Below, piece after piece: positions 1 through 8,005 of a stretch of 64,000 nt of DNA. How positions within the stretch are numbered: the first letter of the stretch is position 1; each line of letters opens with the position of its first letter. This stretch comes from Arthrobacter sp. RIT-PI-e. Its GTDB lineage: Bacteria; Actinomycetota; Actinomycetes; Actinomycetales; Micrococcaceae. The stretch is taken from positions 49,251 through 113,250 of the forward strand of contig NZ_LGIU01000045.1 in the NCBI RefSeq assembly GCF_001187915.1, written 5' to 3'. Position numbers and translations under genes: made by a program. The notes beneath the pieces are model-generated. The model ran no database searches, had not been told where the DNA came from, and worked only from the letters and a program-made list of their open reading frames with translations.

Positions 1-381
1 CGCCGGGCGGGGGTCACTCTTCTCCCGCGGATGACACAGACCCAGTTCCACGGGTTGATGGCGAGATCTCATCTCGCCATCGGTCAGGCCACGGACAACT
101 TCGCGACCAGCGAGTTCGAGGCACTCTGCATGGGGCTGCCGATGGCAGCGCTGGGACATCGGATCGGTAGACCTGACGACGGCTCGGTGCCGCCCGTCAT
201 GCAGGGCTCTGTGGACGACGTCGTTTCGCAGGTTCTCGACACACTGGATGATGCCCCTGCCGCCGCGCGTCGTCTCGGGAGCTCGGCTTGGGCACTACCG
301 CGATATGACGCCGCGTCGTACATCCCGATGCTCGAATCCCGCTACCGGATCGTCGCCGAGTCGGCAGCTGGGACCTGCTGA
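1..381 (+). CDS. Glycosyltransferase, GT-B type, C-terminal part (cut by window edge)
   Basis: The reading frame is open from base 1 to the TGA at 379-381, so the gene begins upstream of the window and only about 126 C-terminal residues are seen. The stretch GVTLLPRMTQTQF, followed by SHLAIGQATDNFATSEFEA and a GLPMA segment, lines up with GVTLMPKMDLRGY, AHVAVGQTAGILSVSELQA and GVPLV in the complete gene at 2345-3328. That segment is the nucleotide-sugar-binding C-terminal lobe of GT-B enzymes, where a glutamate contacts the donor. The two genes are therefore paralogs on either side of an ABC exporter. The internal ATG at 31 is not a likely start because the homology extends upstream of it. 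Donor and acceptor sugars cannot be told from sequence. Confidence 0.7.
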   Translation, partial: RRAGVTLLPRMTQTQFHGLMARSHLAIGQATDNFATSEFEALCMGLPMAALGHRIGRPDDGSVPPVMQGSVDDVVSQVLDTLDDAPAAARRLGSSAWALPRYDAASYIPMLESRYRIVAESAAGTC

Positions 382-428
382 GGTACTGTCAGGACACCCG
401 GAGGATCGGTCACAGGTGCCTGGACCGG

Positions 429-2219
429 TCACTCCTTCGAGGTGAGCCCGGCGAGCATGGCCTGCTGTGCGAAATCCGCGTTTCCAGCAACCACTTCGTC
501 GAAGGTCCCCCGGCTCACGATTGACCCGTCCTTCATGAAGCAGACCTGGTCGCTGTACCGGATGGTGGAGAGCCGGTGAGCAACGGAGATGACCGTGATC
601 TCGCCGTGTAGTTCGCGGATTGCGGCCGCTACGGCCGCTTCCGTTGAAGTGTCGAGTGCGCTGGTCGCCTCGTCGAGCACCAGCACGAGCGGATCGACAT
701 AGAGCGCGCGAGCGATGCCCAGGCGCTGGCGCTGGCCTCCGGACAGTGCCAGCCCCCGTTCCCCGACCCTGCCGTTGATGCCTCCCGCCCGGGCCTCGAC
801 GGTGTCCAGGAGCTGCGCTCGTCGTAGGGCCTGCCGCACCTTCTCACCATCGAAGTCCTCCCCCCAGGTGAGGGCGACGTTCTGGGCGATCGACCCGTCG
901 AAGATGGCGACATCCTGAGGGACGTAACCGACCCGGGATCTCCAGTCGGCGAGCACTTCGTCCAGCGGCACACCATCGAGTTCCATCAGGCCCGCCGATG
1001 GCGTCAGCAGGCCCAGAAGTATGTCAATCAGGGTGGACTTCCCGGCACCGGATTGACCGACGATGCCGAGCGAGGACCCGATCGGGATGTCGAGGTTCAC
1101 CGCACTCACGGCGGGCGACGCGGCACCGGGGTAGGTGAATCCGACATCGGTCAGCGTCAAGGTCTGCGGTTCCGTACCGATCGAGCGACGCCCGATGTTC
1201 TCGTTACGATCACTGTAGGACTCCATTTGCTTGATGTCGGCCATCACCACACTGGTGTAGGGCAGGGTGGATTGTGCCAGCGTCAACATGGACTGCACCG
1301 CAGTGAGGGAGGGGATCATCCTGAATCCCGCGATACCGAAGATGGCCACTGCGGCAAGCGCGTTCTCCAGTCCTCCGGTCAGGAACGAGACGGTACCGAT
1401 GAGCAGGAAACCTCCGATCAGTGCCATCTCGATCACGAACTTGGGGACTGCTGCCAGGAAGCGGATATTGGAACGGGAATGGGCCGCGCCCGAACGACTC
1501 ACGAAGACGACATCGCCTACTTCGTCGGCTTTGTCGCGGAGTGTGATCTCCTTGAGTGCCGAGATCATCTCGGACACGAGAGTGGACATCCGCATTGCCG
1601 AGTCCCTGTTGACGCGACCAGCCTGATACGACTTCTTGGTCAGCCAGAAGTAGAGGAGACCGGCGATCAGCCCCAGATAGATGACGGTGATGGCCGCGGT
1701 CAACGGTTGGGTGACGACAAGGATGCCAAGAACGGCCACGAAGGACAGGACCTGTGACGGGATGGTGACAGCAGGGATCAGCACACCGGCGATCGTGTTG
1801 GCTATACCAACGTCGATGAGGCGCACCAGTTCGGCCGTGGAGCGCTTCATGCGTTCGGTCCACGGTGAGCGGATATAGCTGTTGAACAGGTGCGTGCCGA
1901 TCTCGAGTTCGAAACGCGCGAATTTCCGGGTGGAGATCCACTGCATCCAGATGCCGACGAACGATTTGAGAATCATGAGCCCTGCAGAGGCGATCAGGAC
2001 CCAGAGGCTGGCTTCCTGTGAGATGGTGCCGATCACCGGCAGATTCAGATCCCCCCCGGCGAGAATCTGGGTCATCACCACGGCGAAGATGCCGAGCGCA
2101 CCCGCTTCCACTAGGGACAAGAGGGAGAGGCCGAGACCGAACACGATGATGAACCGGCGAGCATCAGTAGGGAGAAGGGGCATGAGTTCGCGCAGGACGC
2201 GAATAAGTTCTTTCATCAA
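429..2219 (-). CDS. ABC exporter, fused membrane and ATPase domains (lipid-linked glycan flippase-like)
   Basis: A 596-residue half-transporter with about six membrane segments in residues 20-310, followed by an ATPase domain. The ATPase has Walker A GQSGAGKST near residue 387, the signature LSGGQ near 490, Walker B LVLVLDEATS near 515 and a switch histidine in SVAHRLS. The architecture is that of type IV exporters such as MsbA and PglK, which move lipids or lipid-linked oligosaccharides across the membrane. It lies between glycosyltransferase genes transcribed the other way, so export of a lipid-linked or surface glycan is the natural inference. The start ATG at 2217-2219 directly opens into a hydrophobic N-terminus. 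A peptide or drug exporter cannot be excluded from sequence alone. Confidence 0.8.
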   Translation of the reverse strand: MMKELIRVLRELMPLLPTDARRFIIVFGLGLSLLSLVEAGALGIFAVVMTQILAGGDLNLPVIGTISQEASLWVLIASAGLMILKSFVGIWMQWISTRKFARFELEIGTHLFNSYIRSPWTERMKRSTAELVRLIDVGIANTIAGVLIPAVTIPSQVLSFVAVLGILVVTQPLTAAITVIYLGLIAGLLYFWLTKKSYQAGRVNRDSAMRMSTLVSEMISALKEITLRDKADEVGDVVFVSRSGAAHSRSNIRFLAAVPKFVIEMALIGGFLLIGTVSFLTGGLENALAAVAIFGIAGFRMIPSLTAVQSMLTLAQSTLPYTSVVMADIKQMESYSDRNENIGRRSIGTEPQTLTLTDVGFTYPGAASPAVSAVNLDIPIGSSLGIVGQSGAGKSTLIDILLGLLTPSAGLMELDGVPLDEVLADWRSRVGYVPQDVAIFDGSIAQNVALTWGEDFDGEKVRQALRRAQLLDTVEARAGGINGRVGERGLALSGGQRQRLGIARALYVDPLVLVLDEATSALDTSTEAAVAAAIRELHGEITVISVAHRLSTIRYSDQVCFMKDGSIVSRGTFDEVVAGNADFAQQAMLAGLTSKE

Positions 2220-2344
2220 TTCTCCGAAGCGGCGGGGAGGGTACTGCCGTACGTCAGCACCCGCTCCATCTTACGTGGGCACTGTTTGTGAATCGTCGAG
2301 CTACGTGACGGAGCGGCTCGAAGACGCGTGAGAGGATGGCGTCC

Positions 2345-3328
2345 ATGTCAAGTACTACCCGGGTAACGCACCTATTCGACTGCGCAGACGTTGGAGCTGC
2401 ACTCGTGGCTGAAGGGCGTCGACAGAAGCAGCCATGGCGGCAGGTTCAGGGTCCGTGGACGCGAGGCGGAACGCAGAAGGCCTACTACCGGTTCCTCGCC
2501 GAGCTGGCTTTGAATCACCCGCGGACGAAATTGTGGCATGTCCACATGGGCGGACGTGCGAAGTGGGCCCGTGGGCGCTTCAAACGCCCATACATTCTGA
2601 CTCTGCATGGAACCGATATCAAGGAGAACTACTGGCAGGATGAGCATCACGCGCAACTGAAAGCGGACGTCGATCTGGCGCGACACGTCTTCTACACAAC
2701 CCCGGAGTTGCGGGAGAAGGCCGAACGGGCGCGTCCAGATGCCGAGTACATGCCGCAGGCGATGGATCTGAGCATTTTGCCGGAGTGGACCCCTGCCGCC
2801 CGTCCTCGCGTCTTCTTTCCATCCCGATGGGATGCTCAAAAAGGTGGTGACGGCCTACTGGAGACTGCTGCGCAAGTGGTCTCCGCCGTAGGTAATAGAG
2901 CCGATGTCGTCGGGCTGGACTGGGGGAACCGGGCTTCGGAAGCTGCCGGCCTTGGAGTTACGCTCATGCCCAAGATGGACCTCCGAGGATATGTGGCCGA
3001 ACTTGCTCGTGCACATGTAGCGGTGGGTCAGACGGCCGGTATCCTCTCCGTCAGCGAACTGCAGGCGATGGCCATCGGCGTTCCCCTGGTCTTCCCCGAT
3101 CCCGTGGAGGGGTATCCGCAGGGTGAGGATATGGGGGCGATCGTGGTCGCCCGGCAGGATGCAGGCGCCGCAGTCCTCGAAGCCCTGGCCGATCCGCACA
3201 TGACCTCGGAGAGTACGGGCGGCCCTGCCTACGTGCGGCGCCACCATGACCCGGCCGGCATGATCGAACGGTTGGAGGCAGTGTATGCCGATGTGTCGGA
3301 GCAGTCCGAGAAGGAAGAATCAGCGTGA
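2345..3328 (+). CDS. Glycosyltransferase, GT-B fold (GT4-like)
   Basis: About 327 residues. The N-terminal lobe carries LWHVHMGGRAKW and YILTLHGTDIKENYW, typical of acceptor-side GT-B sequence. The C-terminal lobe has RVFFPSRWDAQKGGDGLLE and SVSELQAMAIGVPLVFPDP, which resembles the conserved E-x7-E donor-binding region in relaxed form. An ATG at 2336 is in frame, but GAGAGG at 2330-2335 is 9 bases before the ATG at 2345, so the second start is preferred. The stop overlaps the next gene by four bases (GTGA), implying translational coupling. It is a paralog of the truncated gene at 1-381. Sugar specificity is unknown. Confidence 0.75.
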   Translation: MSSTTRVTHLFDCADVGAALVAEGRRQKQPWRQVQGPWTRGGTQKAYYRFLAELALNHPRTKLWHVHMGGRAKWARGRFKRPYILTLHGTDIKENYWQDEHHAQLKADVDLARHVFYTTPELREKAERARPDAEYMPQAMDLSILPEWTPAARPRVFFPSRWDAQKGGDGLLETAAQVVSAVGNRADVVGLDWGNRASEAAGLGVTLMPKMDLRGYVAELARAHVAVGQTAGILSVSELQAMAIGVPLVFPDPVEGYPQGEDMGAIVVARQDAGAAVLEALADPHMTSESTGGPAYVRRHHDPAGMIERLEAVYADVSEQSEKEESA

Positions 3329-5247
3329 GTGGCGCCGTTCAGGCCAAACCGCATCTGCTGTACGTGGCTTTCGGGTACCCACCGAGCACAGCTTCCTCCG
3401 TGTATCGGAGTCTCGCGGTGCCGAATGCTTTTGCTGGGGCAGGATGGGACGTCACTGTACTCACGATCCACGGCCAGACTTGGTCCGAAATCTCCGGCCT
3501 TGACACCGATCTCCTGCAGTCCGTCGATCCGTCGGTGCGAGTTGTCCGTGTATCCGACGGCGGGTCGGAGGAACCAGCAAAGGGAAACCTCCGTGCGTTC
3601 TCGAGGTTACGGGTCGAAGCACCGTATGTCTGGGAGCGGCTCCTGTCCCTGCGAAGCGCGGCTTCGTTCCCGGAGAAGTTCCATGGGCTGTGGCGGAAGC
3701 CGGCTTCAGCAGCTGCTCGCGAGATCCACCGACGTCACACGGTAGATCTGGTCATCGGATCGGCCAGCCCGTACGTGTCGTTCGCTGTCGCGAGTTCCTT
3801 ACCTGGGGTTCCCTACGTCATGGATTACAGAGATGCATGGGCCTTCAACACGATCAATGGACGTGAAAATTTCGCCGTCGAGTCCCGTACCGGGAAGTTG
3901 GAGTCGACGCTTCTCGAAGGAGCATTGCAGATCTGGTTCGTCAATGAACCGATTCAGGAGGAGTACGCGCGAAGGTATCCGAGGTCTACCTCGAAGATGC
4001 GGGTGGTTCCCAACGGCTTCGATCCTCAGCCCGGGCACGCCAGACCTGTGGTGAAGCCGGTCACGAGACCATCCTTCGGCTATCTGGGGACGTTGCAACA
4101 TGAGAACAATCCCTTCGACGAGCTTCTCGAAGGTTGGGTCGATGCGTTCGGTGTCTCCGACGACAACGACGTTCCGACAGCCATCGCGCACATCAGAGGG
4201 AAACTGAGTTCGAGTGGAAGTTCTTCGCCCGAGCTACTCCGCCGACTTGAGGATGTCCGTCGACATGGATTGGAATACGACGGGCCCGTTCCTAAACGGC
4301 AGGTCGCCAATTTCTACGGCAACCAGGACGCGCTGATCCTGCTGCTTGCGTCAGGCAAGTACGTCACTGGAGGGAAGACAACCGAGTATCTCGCAACCGG
4401 GCTACCGATCGTATCCGTCCATGAGCAGGGCAACGCGGCGACGGAACTGCTGCGCGACTACCCGCTCTGGTTCCCCGCCGAGCAACTGACGGCACCTTCC
4501 ATAAGCGCAGCTCTTCAGGAGTGCGCACAGGTTCTGAATGAACCGGACCCGGAACGCTGGGCCGCGGCGTGGGACTACGGTCAGTCGTTCCTGCGTACAA
4601 CTCTGATGGCTCCGGTCGTCGAAGAGCTGACGCAGGTCAGCGCGAGGTCTCGAGTGCAGTTGGAGGCTCGGGTCGATTCCGTGACACCAGGTGCGACCGT
4701 CGAGTCCGATGAGGCCCTACAGCCGGAGCCGACGGCGGGTATGGACGGGGCCGGAGCCTCGGTTTCCCCAAGGCAGGTGGAAGTGCTGGTTCTAATGGGG
4801 CAGGGCAACACGGAAGTTCTTCAGGACCTTCGTTCTCGGACCGGTTCCATCAGCGGAGTCACGGTCTCCTTGGTCCCGTTCGTCGTCGAAGGTGCAGAAC
4901 TGCCGGATGGGAGTCATCCCGTTTCCCTTCTACGAGCAGGAGTCCTCGAGCGGTGGCTCGATCGCTTGGTAGGAGCTGTAGGTCCTGCCGGAGTGGTTGG
5001 GCGACTCGTCCGGGACAACCTCCATTCACGCAGGCTGGCGCGGTCGGTCCTGACGAATGAGACGTTCATGGAGCAGCTGGCGCGGGCCGACATCGTGGCG
5101 GCCACGGGAGCGGATGTGACGCGGGCTGTCTGGCAGTTACGCTCTCGCACGCGAGCCCACCTCGTGAGAGGGGCTGTCGCGTTGAACCATGCACTTACGG
5201 AGTGGCAGGCGCCGCAGGAACGGCCTTCGGCTCGTCGAGCGAAGTGA
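3325..5247 (+). CDS. Glycosyltransferase with unusual C-terminal extension
   Basis: A 640-residue protein starting at GTG 3325, overlapping the previous stop. Residues 1-430 read as a GT-B enzyme of the GT4 sort: LLYVAFGYPPSTASSVYR at the start, LVIGSASPYVSFAVASSL, VMDYRDAWAFN, MRVVPNGFDP, and GGKTTEYLATGLPIV near residues 350-365. This is the pattern of transferases acting on capsule or teichoic-acid-like polymers. Residues 480-640 form an additional segment I do not recognise (begins RQVEVLVLMGQGNTEVL, ends with an Arg/Leu-rich helix). That part could be a second degenerate transferase lobe, since it opens with a beta-strand-like VEVLVLMG. It lies in an apparent operon with the transferase upstream and just before the GT2 gene. 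Confidence 0.7.
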   Translation: MSGAVQAKPHLLYVAFGYPPSTASSVYRSLAVPNAFAGAGWDVTVLTIHGQTWSEISGLDTDLLQSVDPSVRVVRVSDGGSEEPAKGNLRAFSRLRVEAPYVWERLLSLRSAASFPEKFHGLWRKPASAAAREIHRRHTVDLVIGSASPYVSFAVASSLPGVPYVMDYRDAWAFNTINGRENFAVESRTGKLESTLLEGALQIWFVNEPIQEEYARRYPRSTSKMRVVPNGFDPQPGHARPVVKPVTRPSFGYLGTLQHENNPFDELLEGWVDAFGVSDDNDVPTAIAHIRGKLSSSGSSSPELLRRLEDVRRHGLEYDGPVPKRQVANFYGNQDALILLLASGKYVTGGKTTEYLATGLPIVSVHEQGNAATELLRDYPLWFPAEQLTAPSISAALQECAQVLNEPDPERWAAAWDYGQSFLRTTLMAPVVEELTQVSARSRVQLEARVDSVTPGATVESDEALQPEPTAGMDGAGASVSPRQVEVLVLMGQGNTEVLQDLRSRTGSISGVTVSLVPFVVEGAELPDGSHPVSLLRAGVLERWLDRLVGAVGPAGVVGRLVRDNLHSRRLARSVLTNETFMEQLARADIVAATGADVTRAVWQLRSRTRAHLVRGAVALNHALTEWQAPQERPSARRAK

Positions 5248-5345
5248 CCCTTCGCAGTCGGTCGACTTCAAGATCTCGTAACCCCTCGTCAGCCGCAGTG
5301 GTCGCCCTCCCGGCTTTTGAAGCCGAGGTGGACAATCCTCCGTGC

Positions 5346-5351
5346 GATACT
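5346..5351 (+). promoter_or_regulatory. Candidate extended -10 box for GT2 gene
   Basis: GATACT preceded by TGC (extended -10) lies exactly six bases before GTG 5358, which would put transcription start on the start codon. No good -35 is seen at 17 bases. Confidence 0.4.
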
Positions 5352-5357
5352 GGGAAG

Positions 5358-6023
5358 GTGAGCCGCACTTGGATCGTCATTCCTCTGTTCAACGAGGCTC
5401 CCGTCATCGGCTCCGTCATCACCGACCTCATCCAGGTATTTCCTCATGTCGTCTGTGTGGACGACGGGAGTACGGACAGCTCAGCGGCGGCGGCGCGATC
5501 CGCCGGTGCAGTGGTTGTTCAGCACCCCGTGAACCTGGGGCAGGGAGCGGCACTCCAGACCGGCTTCGAGTATGCGCTGCAGGACCCCGCGATGACTTCG
5601 ATCGTGACCTTCGACGCCGACGGGCAGCATCGCGTGTCCGATGCCCGAGCCATGGTGGAGAGGCTCGAAGCGGATGAGGCTGACGTCGTCCTCGGGTCGC
5701 GTTTCCTGGACGGGCGCACGAAGATCGGACGTATGAAACGTCTGGTGTTGCGCACCGCAGCCCTGCAGACCCGGATGACGACCGGTATGGCGTTGACCGA
5801 CGCCCACAATGGTCTTCGCGCGTTCAACCGTGACGTGGTGGCCCACCTGCATCTGACCCAGAATCGAATGGCTCACGCCTCGGAGTTGATCCAGATCATT
5901 GTCGCGCTGAAGCCGCGATGGACCGAACATCCAGTCGAGATCATCTACACGGACTACTCGAAGGCGAAAGGGCAGTCCCTCCTCAATTCCGTGAACATCG
6001 TCGCGGATCTGCTTTTTAGGTAA
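5358..6023 (+). CDS. Glycosyltransferase family 2 (polyprenyl-phosphate glycosyltransferase-like)
   Basis: From GTG 5358 the protein begins SRTWIVIPLFNEAPVIGSVI, the normal N-terminus of GT2 enzymes. It continues with VCVDDGSTDSS (nucleotide-binding DDGS), TFDADGQH (the D-x-D metal site) and LGSRFLDG. About 221 residues with no C-terminal membrane domain. Such soluble DPM1-like enzymes transfer a sugar from a nucleotide donor to polyprenyl phosphate and often sit next to a DUF2304 membrane protein, as here (5-base gap). A frame reaching upstream to ATG 5202 overlaps the previous gene and lacks family similarity, so it is not used. GTG 5328 is another possible start. Confidence 0.85.
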   Translation: MSRTWIVIPLFNEAPVIGSVITDLIQVFPHVVCVDDGSTDSSAAAARSAGAVVVQHPVNLGQGAALQTGFEYALQDPAMTSIVTFDADGQHRVSDARAMVERLEADEADVVLGSRFLDGRTKIGRMKRLVLRTAALQTRMTTGMALTDAHNGLRAFNRDVVAHLHLTQNRMAHASELIQIIVALKPRWTEHPVEIIYTDYSKAKGQSLLNSVNIVADLLFR

Positions 6024-6028
6024 TTCTC

Positions 6029-6442
6029 ATGATAATTCTTCTACAAATAGTGCTTGTCCTCGCGGTCATACTCTTTTCTCTGGTGCTTGTACGCGGCGGC
6101 TCGAACGCGAAGCATCTCGCAATTCGCCGAATCATGGTGCTGCTCTTCGCAGTGGTAGCAGTACTGTCCATCTTCTTCCCGGAGATTCTCAGCCGGCTGG
6201 CCGGTGTCCTGGGAGTCGGGCGTGGAACCGATCTCATGCTGTATGCGTTCATCGTCTCGTTCTTGGTATTCATCTCGACCACGCACCAGCGCTTCCGGCA
6301 GATGGAGGGTATCGTCACGAAGCTCTCGCGGCGGATTGCGCTGGACGAGGCCGAACGCCCCTGGGAAGGAACACACACAGGCCAGCTCTCGCGAACAGCA
6401 CTGAGTGAGACACCCCGCAATAGTTCCACCAAGGGCGCATGA
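6029..6442 (+). CDS. DUF2304 small membrane protein
   Basis: A 137-residue protein with three predicted membrane helices (residues about 2-22, 33-53 and 68-88) and a polar, charged C-terminal tail. The pattern of a short first helix, then NAKHLAIRRIMVLLFAVVAV, then TDLMLYAFIVSFLVFI matches the DUF2304 family. DUF2304 proteins are regularly encoded next to DPM1-like GT2 enzymes and are thought to anchor them or assist them at the membrane. That role is inferred from gene neighbourhood, not shown. The gene follows the GT2 stop by five bases and ends the glycan cluster. Confidence 0.8.
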   Translation: MIILLQIVLVLAVILFSLVLVRGGSNAKHLAIRRIMVLLFAVVAVLSIFFPEILSRLAGVLGVGRGTDLMLYAFIVSFLVFISTTHQRFRQMEGIVTKLSRRIALDEAERPWEGTHTGQLSRTALSETPRNSSTKGA

Positions 6443-7186
6443 TTATTCTGCGGTAGTCGCGGTGTCGGCTTGCGGCGTCGAAGATGCTGCACATCCTCGG
6501 GATGATCCTCGATAGCCTGGCGGCGCCTTCATGAAGACGCAGTAATTCTGTTTGACCGGACGTGATGACAGCGGACGGTACAAATTTGTGTGACACGAAT
6601 CGCGAGAGTATCGCCTTTCCTGATGTCACCCGTCCCTGTTTCTCAGGCTTCGGCGACATCGGCATACCCGGCACGCAGTATCCGGTTGACCCACCAACGT
6701 TGGTCCCGTTCGATGACACCATCGTGGTGAACCCCAGCACCGTGACGATCGTCGTAGGTGGTGTGATCACTACTGAGGGGAGAGGCCTGTGCTCCGGCCC
6801 CCCGTTCAGAAGTGGAGCCCCGTCCGAGCTCGACCCACAACCCGGATGAACTGGATCATCACAGTACTACTCGATGGGACTTCTTCCGCGTTGGCGGAAC
6901 AGCCGGTCCGCTCTCACCATGGGCCGACATGCCGAGGAGTATGTTCGGTTCCGCCAGCACGGTGAGCGTTGCGTGGATCTCGTCGTCGACGCGGTGTCAT
7001 GGAACCCGCATGGTCTGATGTCCAGCTCTTGCAGGAATGTCAGGAGGTCAAGTACCCGGTCATGAAGTCCCGGGAGAACGACGAAGGCCGAGAGGGTCAC
7101 GTATCGCGTCCCCCTCGGCCTTTCTACTGAAAAGAAGCACGTCAGGACGCCTGAATCCTCAGTGAACAACCAGTTGAGCGAGTGGT
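6443..7186. other. 744-bp stretch without a convincing gene
   Basis: Frames on both strands are short, have no recognisable motif and lack good ribosome-binding sites. A minus-strand frame ending at 6643 (63 residues, with ERDQRWWVNRILRAGYADV) looks somewhat protein-like and could be a decayed gene end, but I cannot assign it. A strong hairpin lies at 7084-7123. Base composition is lower in G+C than the neighbouring housekeeping genes. Confidence 0.5.
7084..7123. terminator. Bidirectional hairpin terminator
   Basis: AAGGCCGAGAGGG at 7084-7096 pairs with CCCCTCGGCCTTT at 7111-7123 across a 14-base loop, followed by TCT on the plus strand. It lies downstream of the minus-strand lysozyme gene ending at 7187 and can also stop plus-strand transcription from the left. 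Confidence 0.7.
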
Positions 7187-8005
7187 TTATCGGTTGTAGC
7201 GGGGGGTGGCGCCGGTGGTTGGGGTCCAGGTGATGGTTCCTCCTTCGTAGGTCTGGGTGCATCGGGTTGTGGTGGTGCAGTTCTCGGAGCTGGTGGGATA
7301 GCCCAGGCGTCCGGTTTCGTAGCCGGTGTTGGCCCAGGCGGTACGGATGGCGCCCTTGGTGGGGTGTGCTCCTACGCCGGGGGCCCAGGTGATGGCTCCG
7401 CCTTGGAAGTTCTGGTAGCAGCCGCCTTTGACGAGTCCGCAGACCTCGGGGCCGGTGGGGTAGCGGAGGCTTCCTCTTTCGTAGCCAGTGTTTGCCCAGG
7501 CGGTGCGGATGCCTGCCCTGGTGGGGTGTGCCCCGACGCCGGGGGCCCAGTGGATGTCGCCGCCCTGGAACTTCTGGTAGCAGCCGCCTCCGGCGAGGCC
7601 GCAGACTTCGGACCCGGTGGGGTAGCCGAGGCGCCCCGTGCCGGAGCCGGGGTGTCCCCAGGCGGGGCGGCTGCCTCCGCTGGTGGGGTGTGCTCCGCTG
7701 GCGGGGGCCCAGTGGATGTCGCCGCCCTCGTAGCGCTGGTAGCAGCCGCCGCCGGTGAGTCCGCATTCTTCGGCGCGGGTGGGGTAGCCGAGGCGTCCGT
7801 TCTCGTAGCCGGTGGTTCCCCAGGCGGGGCGGATGCCACCCTTGGTGGGTTGGGCTCCGGTGGCGGAGGTCCAGCGGATGTCGCCGCCTTGGAACTTCTG
7901 ATAGCAGCCGCCTCGGACCAGTCCGCAGACCACGCCGGTGGTCGTGGCGCCGAGTCCGGGTGTCCTACTGGCAGCAGCCGCAATCGCCGACACACCCGGC
8001 GACGC
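7179..8005. repeat. 827-bp direct repeat, copy A (LGFP-coding)
   Basis: Matches 9165-9991 at a constant offset of 1986 bases with no insertion or deletion. It covers the C-terminal repeats and stop codon of the lysozyme gene. Identity is near complete except around 7630-7720 and positions matching 9340-9720. Inside, the 162-base LGFP units also repeat in tandem. Confidence 0.9.

Noticed and set aside
6315..6770. Minus-strand frame of 151 codons overlapping the DUF2304 gene
   Set aside because: It overlaps a well-supported gene, lacks a ribosome-binding site and shows no recognisable domain.
7350..7990. Tandem 162-base repeats considered as a CRISPR or satellite array
   Set aside because: The period is a multiple of three, units are in frame and encode 54-residue LGFP repeats with conserved Cys and Trp positions. 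There are no short repeats with unrelated spacers.
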